Below, one piece after another: positions 6,388-8,069 of a stretch of 8,069 bases of DNA. Position numbers and translations under genes: made by a program. The stretch is from Candidatus Colwellbacteria bacterium RIFCSPLOWO2_12_FULL_43_11. GTDB lineage: Bacteria; Patescibacteriota; Minisyncoccia; UBA6257; Colwellbacteraceae. The first letter of the stretch is position 1; the number at the start of each line of letters is the position of its first letter. The notes under the pieces were generated by a model that saw only the letters and a list, made by a program, of their open reading frames with translations, had not been told where the DNA came from and made no database searches. The DNA lies in contig MHJB01000008.1 in assembly GCA_001817805.1 (NCBI GenBank), positions 1 to 8,069 on the forward strand, read 5' to 3'.

Positions 6388-6417
6388 CTTCGCTAAAGCT
6401 TCGGCGGGCAGGCCCGC
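6383..6417. repeat. GC-rich double palindrome at the 5' end of tRNA-Gly
   Basis: CCCGCC (6383-6388) pairs with GGCGGG (6403-6408) across a 14-base spacer that itself contains GCT-AA-AGC. GCGGG (6404-6408) can alternatively pair with CCCGC (6413-6417) across CAGG. The central arm is shared, so the two hairpins are mutually exclusive. The first arm is part of the tRNA-Gly acceptor stem. No U-tract follows on either strand, so it is not a classical terminator. It resembles GC-rich palindromes I remember as recurrent between genes of Parcubacteria; that is memory, not a search result. Confidence 0.55.
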
Positions 6418-6455
6418 TAAAACCTCATGAAATCCAAGATATTTTAGATTAACGC

Positions 6456-6484
6456 TTGATTCTTGTAAAGAAATTGCTTAGATT
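6456..6484 (+). promoter_or_regulatory. Weak putative promoter for the membrane-anchored protein
   Basis: TTGATT (6456-6461) and TAGATT (6479-6484) are 17 bases apart, each matching 4 of 6 consensus bases. A start near 6491 would give a leader of about 10 nt before the ATG at 6501, again almost leaderless and with the GGGAG at 6485-6489 at or before the RNA start. A second TTAGATT lies upstream at about 6444-6450 and could be an alternative -10. This is weak evidence. Confidence 0.25.
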
Positions 6485-6500
6485 GGGAGTTATGCTGTTT

Positions 6501-7124
6501 ATGAAGACTATCAGGAAATACTGGTTCATAGTACTCATTGTAATCGCTTTGGTTGCGGTGGTTGCTTACATTTTTGTGAGGTCTCCCGAGGCCCTTAGGT
6601 TTAATAAGGGATTTGTTCCGCCCGAATTTTTGGAGGCAAGAACAAGGGGGGCTATGATCGCCGAAGATATTGTGGGCCTATCTAAAGAATCAATTTCTAA
6701 TTTAAGTAATATTAGCGCCGATGAGGAGATAGGCAACTATACCGGAGGTTTGAATCTGGTTTTAAAGGAAGTTGAAAATAACGAGAAAGCCAGAAGCTCG
6801 GCCTTGGAACTCTCTAAGGAGCTGGGGATTATGGCGACCAACTTAGGCAGTGTCCGACCAGACGAAGCGGCTAAAGTAGGATTGGAAGCGGTAATCAATG
6901 AATCTCAGATAGTTCAACGTCTCATTAATTACAACGCTTATGCCTTACAGCTTGTAGATTCACTTCAAGGCAGATTTACCGGCGGGGGAAGAGGGCCGGC
7001 CACAGACGGGAAAATTAAAGAGCTTTTATCCAAAATGAATGAAGAAGCAAGGGCCATCAACGAACTTAACTCCAAATATAAGGATTTAATGGCCCGGTTT
7101 AACACGCTTACGGGTAGTAAGTAG
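6501..7124 (+). CDS. Membrane-anchored helical protein of unknown function
   Basis: This encodes 207 residues from the ATG at 6501. An ATG at 6492 and a TTG at 6456 are in frame. I prefer 6501 because GGGAG at 6485-6489 is 11 bases upstream (only 2 from 6492) and the protein then begins MKTIRKYW directly before the hydrophobic helix. A single membrane helix at about 8-26 follows basic residues, predicting N-in and the remainder outside the cell. The rest looks mainly alpha-helical and charged, with likely helices near 41-70, 74-115, 120-158 and 171-203. A flexible GGGRGPATDG linker (161-170) precedes the last helix. There are no cysteines and no catalytic motif. The form suggests an extracytoplasmic helical bundle, perhaps sensory or a scaffold, but I do not recognise it. 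It stops just before a strong promoter for the next gene. Confidence 0.75.
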   Translation: MKTIRKYWFIVLIVIALVAVVAYIFVRSPEALRFNKGFVPPEFLEARTRGAMIAEDIVGLSKESISNLSNISADEEIGNYTGGLNLVLKEVENNEKARSSALELSKELGIMATNLGSVRPDEAAKVGLEAVINESQIVQRLINYNAYALQLVDSLQGRFTGGGRGPATDGKIKELLSKMNEEARAINELNSKYKDLMARFNTLTGSK

Positions 7125-7127
7125 ACT

Positions 7128-7156
7128 TTGACAAACGGGCTTCTTTGTGGTATAAT
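7128..7156 (+). promoter_or_regulatory. Full-consensus sigma70 promoter
   Basis: TTGACA (7128-7133), a 17-base spacer and TATAAT (7151-7156) match both hexamers perfectly at ideal spacing. A TGG immediately before the -10 adds an extended -10 element. It begins 4 bases after the preceding stop codon. Predicted RNA start is near 7163, giving a leader of about 128 nt before the ATG at 7291. It is by far the strongest promoter in the window. Confidence 0.85.
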
Positions 7157-7164
7157 AGGAGCAC

Positions 7165-7231
7165 AATTACCTATTGGGTAATTCGTTATCAAGGTCGAAC
7201 TTGATCGAATTACTACTTAGGTAATTCGATC
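7165..7231 (+). promoter_or_regulatory. Tandem palindromic operator or alternating-hairpin leader
   Basis: Two copies of AATTAC-N6-GGTAATTCG occur at 7165-7185 and 7208-7228, 43 bp apart (about four helical turns). Each is a palindrome: AATTACC/GGTAATT (7165-7171 and 7177-7183), and GATCGAATTAC/GTAATTCGATC (7203-7213 and 7221-7231, perfect 11 bp with a 7-base loop). A third hairpin, ATCAAG/CTTGAT (7188-7193 and 7200-7205), overlaps the second stem. GTAATTCG at 7178-7185 can also pair with CGAATTAC at 7206-7213, so 1:2 and 3:4 pairing competes with 2:3. No U-tract follows the last stem. It could be a DNA operator for a dimeric repressor just downstream of the promoter, or an RNA switch. Confidence 0.6.
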
Positions 7232-7290
7232 CTTAATAATTAACCGCGGACCGTTGTCGCTCTCACGGGCGCCAGTTGTTCGCTACGTAT

Positions 7291-7836
7291 ATGTCAAAAA
7301 ACATATGCGGGAAACAGTTGGGTTCTACTGAGTATGATACTTGTTATAAAGAGCTTAACCACGGGGGTAACTGCTACAAGACTTTCGGCTTAGAAGCTGA
7401 AGCCTGGATGCAGGAACTCTTAAGGCAATGTGATTGCCAAGTGGCTAAAGCTACCATACATGAGGATCATAAACTCAAGATCGACTTCTGGGTTTACAGT
7501 GCTGACCTCCGTTGTAATGGAGAATCTGCCAATAAAGATTTTTTGCCGATACAATTCACTATCGACAAAAACGCTGCCTGCGGACTTAAGGGCCGAGATG
7601 CTCTTAGGCAAGGTGTAGTAATACTCTTTATAGAGTCAGATGATTTATTGGAATGGAAGACCATGTCAGACGTGACCTTGAAGGAAGTAGTGAAGCTAAG
7701 AATTTACAGAAATTTCTGCGATTCCGTAAAAAGAATCGAAGAATATTTCGAGCGTACTTACATAAAAATCGCTCAGCCAATGACTATGCTTCGCCGCTTC
7801 GAACCAGAACCAATTAGGATTGAATCTCAATCCTAA
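7291..7836 (+). CDS. Cys-rich protein with possible zinc knuckle and PD-(D/E)xK-like core
   Basis: This encodes 181 residues from the ATG at 7291; a TTG at 7276 in frame would add five. I chose ATG, although neither start has a Shine-Dalgarno. There are eight cysteines. C6, C18, H24 and C28 (C-x11-C-x5-H-x3-C) could bind zinc. A following helix, FGLEAEAWMQELLRQ (32-46), provides acidic residues. KLKIDFWVY (61-69) with D65 and LPIQFTIDK (85-93) with Q88, T90 and K93 then resemble the strand pair of a PD-(D/E)xK nuclease fold in its D...QxT/K form. VVILFIE (109-115) would be a later strand. It is soluble, with no signal or membrane helix. The nuclease reading is an inference from pattern only and could be wrong. 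It has its own consensus promoter, a palindromic leader and a strong terminator, so it is a single-gene unit set among tRNAs. Confidence 0.75.
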   Translation: MSKNICGKQLGSTEYDTCYKELNHGGNCYKTFGLEAEAWMQELLRQCDCQVAKATIHEDHKLKIDFWVYSADLRCNGESANKDFLPIQFTIDKNAACGLKGRDALRQGVVILFIESDDLLEWKTMSDVTLKEVVKLRIYRNFCDSVKRIEEYFERTYIKIAQPMTMLRRFEPEPIRIESQS

Positions 7837-7868
7837 AACCCCGGCCGTTCCCGTCACACTTTTACCGT

Positions 7869-7898
7869 AAAAGCCTACTTCACACGAAGTAGGCTTTT
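7869..7898. terminator. Strong bidirectional intrinsic terminator
   Basis: AAAAGCCTACTT (7869-7880) and AAGTAGGCTTTT (7887-7898) form a perfect 12-bp stem with a CACACG loop. On the plus strand TTTTCAGTTCTCTTTT follows, ending the transcript of the Cys-rich protein 32 bases past its stop. On the minus strand the stem ends in TTTT and lies 13 bases beyond the tRNA-Pro 3' end, so it can also terminate the tRNA pair. Confidence 0.88.
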
Positions 7899-7911
7899 CA
7901 GTTCTCTTTTG

Positions 7912-7982
7912 TCGGAGCGCCGGGAATCGAACCCGGTCTACCTGCTCCCAAAGCAGGCGTACTACCGGTATACTACGCTCCG
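7912..7982 (-). tRNA. tRNA-Pro (anticodon TGG)
   Basis: The minus strand folds into a 71-nt cloverleaf. The acceptor arm CGGAGCG pairs with CGCTCCG and the discriminator is A. The D arm is GTATACCGGTAGTAC. The anticodon stem CCTGC/GCAGG closes the loop TTTGGGA with anticodon TGG. The T arm is CCGGG-TTCGATT-CCCGG. CCA is not encoded; the next bases read CAA. It lies 5 bases after tRNA-Arg in the same orientation, so the two are almost certainly one transcript. Confidence 0.95.
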
Positions 7983-7987
7983 GTTAC

Positions 7988-8062
7988 TGGTGCCCCTGGC
8001 AGGAATCGAACCCGCATCAATGCCTTAGAAGAGCACTGCTCTATCCATTGAGCTACAAGGGC
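7988..8062 (-). tRNA. tRNA-Arg (anticodon TCT), CCA encoded
   Basis: The minus strand gives a 72-nt cloverleaf plus an encoded CCA (7988-7990). The acceptor arm GCCCTTG pairs with CAGGGGC (one wobble) and the discriminator is A. The D stem is GCTC/GAGC. The anticodon loop CTTCTAA has anticodon TCT; its stem GTGCT/GGCAT holds two wobble pairs. The T arm is GCGGG-TTCGATT-CCTGC with one wobble. It is upstream partner of tRNA-Pro. Its promoter would lie beyond the window end. Confidence 0.93.
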
Positions 8063-8069
8063 CTAGTAA

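Noticed and set aside
7165..7231. Palindromic leader as a CRISPR array
   Set aside because: Only two imperfect units of about 21 bp exist, without regular spacers or adjacent cas genes; an operator or RNA switch fits better.
7165..7231. Palindromic leader as a known riboswitch or T-box
   Set aside because: I see no T-box consensus, no recognisable aptamer core and no terminator stem with a U-tract.

Overview
This window looks like bacterial chromosome, most probably from a Candidatus Patescibacteria (CPR) lineage such as Parcubacteria. The evidence is indirect. Genes are compact and tightly overlapping, almost none has a Shine-Dalgarno sequence, scattered tRNA genes are only partly CCA-encoded, short proteins of unknown function sit between tRNAs, and a GC-rich intergenic palindrome resembles ones I remember from such genomes. 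TGA is used as an ordinary stop, which argues against code 25 lineages (Gracilibacteria, Absconditabacteria). The assignment is an inference; no rRNA or marker phylogeny is available here.

Layout. Positions 1-108 (minus) hold tRNA-Trp and its terminator hairpin. Positions 125-430 (minus) encode a small three-helix membrane protein. Positions 494-3600 (minus) form a four-gene overlapping operon, in transcription order: a DedA-family membrane protein, a GT4 glycosyltransferase, a GT2 glycosyltransferase, and a PAP2_C/sphingomyelin-synthase-like membrane enzyme. A divergent promoter region (3601-3730) separates it from a full-length M1 aminopeptidase on the plus strand (3731-6310). That gene runs head-on into tRNA-Gly, with only 3 bases between them. 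A GC-rich palindrome lies at the 5' side of the tRNA. Next come a membrane-anchored helical protein (6501-7124), a full-consensus sigma70 promoter with a palindrome-rich leader (7128-7290), and a Cys-rich putative nuclease-fold protein (7291-7836). A bidirectional terminator hairpin and a tandem tRNA-Arg/tRNA-Pro pair on the minus strand close the window.

How the genes may work together. The 494-3600 operon reads as a membrane-lipid or envelope-glycan cassette. The GT4 resembles diacylglycerol glucosyltransferases, the GT2 could extend or modify the product, the SMS-like enzyme could release or exchange a phospho-headgroup, and the DedA protein could move lipid across the membrane. The aminopeptidase is a housekeeping cytosolic peptidase.

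The least explained part is 7128-7836. A near-ideal promoter is followed by two copies of an AATTAC-N6-GGTAATTCG palindrome spaced 43 bp apart, then a small protein with a possible zinc knuckle and a D...QxT core. This is the best candidate here for an undescribed regulated unit.
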